Shown here one piece after another: positions 37,536 to 39,204 of a stretch of DNA of 39,204 nucleotides; the stretch's first letter is position 1, and each line of letters opens with the position of its first letter. The notes beneath the pieces are model-generated. The model ran no database searches and was not told where the DNA came from. It saw only the letters and a list, made by a program, of their open reading frames with translations. Origin of the DNA: a virus; IMG/VR virus record IMGVR_UViG_3300022679_000025, positions 1 through 39,204 of that record; one strand, given 5' to 3'. A program made the position numbers and the translations under genes.

Positions 37536-39204
37536 TTAGCCGCCTCCCAAAAAGTAGGTTGTTCCCCCGCCGCCGCTCTCGTACTCGTAGGCCCCCAAGT
37601 CCACGTAGGTGCCCTGGGGCCTGGACACGCCGTCGATGTCATCGCTCTCGGCGTAGGTGTTGTTGCCAGCGTCTATCGGGTCCTGCGTTCCCGAGGCCCA
37701 GGTGTAGTCACTGTATCGAGTCGTCCAGTACCCGCTGAAATCCTGATTGACCTCGCTATTGGCGCCCTTGGTCCAGGTGTCCAGAGAGCCGCCCCAGTAG
37801 TTGTAGTCACGGTAGGTAAAGTCTCCAGTCTCGACTCCTGGGCCGCTCATGATGTTGTTCGCCAGCACCGTGTTGGACCCCAAAACCCCGCTGTTTACCC
37901 TCAACGAACGTCCGGCCGGGTAGGCCTCATCGATGATATTATGGGCAAAAGTCAGATCTGTTATGGTCTGGCCGCCGCTGCCCAACAAAAATGCAATGAC
38001 ATACCCGGTGGCCCGATAGTTACCGCCATCGACGTAGAACAGATTATTCACAATGTCGATATGGTTGGTGTACGCCGTCGAACTACTGGACGAAACCTTC
38101 ATGCCTTGCCATTCCCAGGTATGCTCCAGTTTGAACACGTTTTTCTCGACCGTGACGTAGCGGCCACCCTCCAAAGAAACGTAGTCGATATGGGAATAGT
38201 CCCCATCTGCCGAAGCGGGGCACGTCCAATAGTTGTTATCCGGGTCACTGTCAAGTTTGATCGTGTAGCTATCCCAGTTTGCAGGCCAATTACTGGTTGG
38301 GGTACTTGTTGAATCGTCGGCAACAAGCCATAGATCGCCACCGGAGTCCACGCCGATCACCATGAACGAGGAGTCCGGGGTGGCTCCATTATACAGCGTG
38401 ACTTGATCGGCCGACGAAAAAGATCCCGCTGTCATGGTGCCATCGACGTAGTAGTAGCCATGAAGAAAATGCTGCTCTTGAAACGTGTTTCCCGATATTT
38501 CAATGTGGGCCTGATGGGTCGAATTGTTGTTGGCTGCAATCTTGATACAATCATTCGAGGACCACGAAATCGTATTGCCCTGGATATAGATGTACTGATG
38601 CTCCCCGGTTGAATCAAAACACCGCACCGTCTCACCGCCGTAGCGGATAGTATTATTAGTGATCCAGATGTACTTATTGGTGGTGGTAGATCCAACGCAC
38701 ACCGCCGCCTTGGTCCCGGCATACGGAGCGAAATCACCGCCGCTAAAGGCGCTGGTTGTCCGGTGGCCGTCGATAGTGCAGTTGTCCACCTTGGCGTAGC
38801 TGGCCCCGTAGAAAAGAACCGCCGCCCCATCCTCAGAGCCGCCGACCGTCCAGGTGGCAATGTCGTCGTCAGTCCCTACGTCAAGATCCCATCCGTCAAC
38901 TTCAATGTAGTATTCCGTGCTAGTGCCGTTGCCGAACGTGATCGACTGCGCCGCTGGCTGCGTCTCTCCGCTCCATGCCGCGTAGGTGATCCAACTCCCT
39001 GTCGAGCCCTTGGCGTTGGTCGGGGCAAACGTGTAGTCCGTGGTCGTGGCCGCACCACGCACGTAGACGATATCCCCGGCGCTAACATTCCCCGAGTCAA
39101 TCGCCTGGCTCCACTGCCAGGGGTCCACGTCCGTGCCGGATCCGTTGACGGCCAGCGTCAGGTCGCAATAGTGCGTGTCAGCAATGGCCCAAAAAGCCAA
39201 CGCC
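37536..39204 (-). CDS. Right-handed beta-helix protein, tailspike-like (5' end outside window)
   Basis: The open frame runs into the right edge. The visible 555 codons include repeated N-containing turns of a parallel beta-helix: KVDNCTIDGH, YIWITNNTIRYGG, YIYIQGNTISWS, HIEISGNTFQE, YVTVEKNVFKLEH, HIDIVNNLFYVDGG, NTVLANNIMSG. The end (DDIDGVSRPQGTYVDLGAYEYE) is the common cap motif of secreted beta-helix polysaccharide-binding proteins. Such folds are used by tailspikes that bind or cut surface sugars. The first visible residues look like the end of a signal peptide (ALAFWAIADTHY), so the true start is probably outside; TTG at 39200 is not a convincing start. Confidence 0.7.
   Translation of the reverse strand, partial: ALAFWAIADTHYCDLTLAVNGSGTDVDPWQWSQAIDSGNVSAGDIVYVRGAATTTDYTFAPTNAKGSTGSWITYAAWSGETQPAAQSITFGNGTSTEYYIEVDGWDLDVGTDDDIATWTVGGSEDGAAVLFYGASYAKVDNCTIDGHRTTSAFSGGDFAPYAGTKAAVCVGSTTTNKYIWITNNTIRYGGETVRCFDSTGEHQYIYIQGNTISWSSNDCIKIAANNNSTHQAHIEISGNTFQEQHFLHGYYYVDGTMTAGSFSSADQVTLYNGATPDSSFMVIGVDSGGDLWLVADDSTSTPTSNWPANWDSYTIKLDSDPDNNYWTCPASADGDYSHIDYVSLEGGRYVTVEKNVFKLEHTWEWQGMKVSSSSSTAYTNHIDIVNNLFYVDGGNYRATGYVIAFLLGSGGQTITDLTFAHNIIDEAYPAGRSLRVNSGVLGSNTVLANNIMSGPGVETGDFTYRDYNYWGGSLDTWTKGANSEVNQDFSGYWTTRYSDYTWASGTQDPIDAGNNTYAESDDIDGVSRPQGTYVDLGAYEYESGGGGTTYFLGGG

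Noticed and set aside
1-39204. Direct circular closure of the window
   Set aside because: Joining base 1 to base 39204 continues the capsid frame for 16 codons only and then meets a TGA, so the window ends are not contiguous.
1-39204. tRNA or rRNA genes
   Set aside because: No cloverleaf-like arms with a T-loop consensus or rRNA-like conserved stretches were seen by eye on either strand; a tRNA search tool would be needed to exclude a divergent one.

Overview
The window is a stretch of a tailed double-stranded DNA phage (or prophage) genome of high GC content, apparently infecting a Gram-negative bacterium. The evidence is a podovirus-type set of virion genes (small and large terminase, P22-like portal, scaffold, N4 gp56-type major capsid protein, head-tail adaptor, beta-propeller tail protein), a recombination module (Erf, YqaJ exonuclease, SSB, YbcO-like nuclease) and an encoded outer-membrane beta-barrel protein. 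No integrase, DNA polymerase or replicative helicase is visible. Virion genes run off both ends: the capsid gene leaves at base 1 and a beta-helix protein enters at base 39204, so this is part of a larger genome. Joining the two ends directly does not restore the capsid frame.

Layout. Bases 1-7265 (minus strand): packaging and head genes TerS, TerL, a 222-aa unknown, two small genes, portal, a small gene, scaffold and capsid. Bases 7266-7507: a divergent control region with a consensus -35 promoter for terS, two 17-bp palindromes spaced exactly 21 bp apart, and a 13-bp palindrome near the rightward start. Bases 7508-10156 (plus strand): the only rightward operon, seven small genes rich in zinc-binding motifs plus an HExxH metallopeptidase and a small HTH protein, closed by a strong terminator. 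Bases 10193-20840 (minus strand): a long operon headed by a ribbon-helix-helix-like gene with a near-consensus promoter that would give a leaderless mRNA. It continues with a coiled-coil protein, Erf, YqaJ, SSB, a NinB-like protein, an HNH gene, a YbcO-like nuclease, a replisome organizer, a possible helicase loader, a PD-(D/E)XK-like protein, the outer-membrane barrel, a papain-like (permuted NlpC/P60-type) hydrolase with a small membrane protein, and several small genes. Bases 20914-39204 (minus strand): tail, ejection and adsorption genes, dominated by a 1934-residue multidomain polyvalent protein.

How the parts work together. TerS/TerL package DNA through the portal into a scaffold-built capsid. 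The adaptor, propeller protein and fibres form the short tail. The large proteins at 20914-30699 are probably internal or ejected proteins. The recombination block would make concatemers by single-strand annealing.

The points that most deserve attention are: (i) the 1934-aa protein, which combines an HExxH peptidase motif, a CxxC domain and a methyltransferase-like domain bracketed by a repeated motif; (ii) tail-side genes with Sec signal peptides; (iii) the phage-encoded outer-membrane barrel; (iv) four internal terminators whose U-tracts lead within 12-16 bases into the start codon of the next gene; and (v) the tandem operators in the divergent control region. All assignments come from reading motifs by eye. 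No database search was run.
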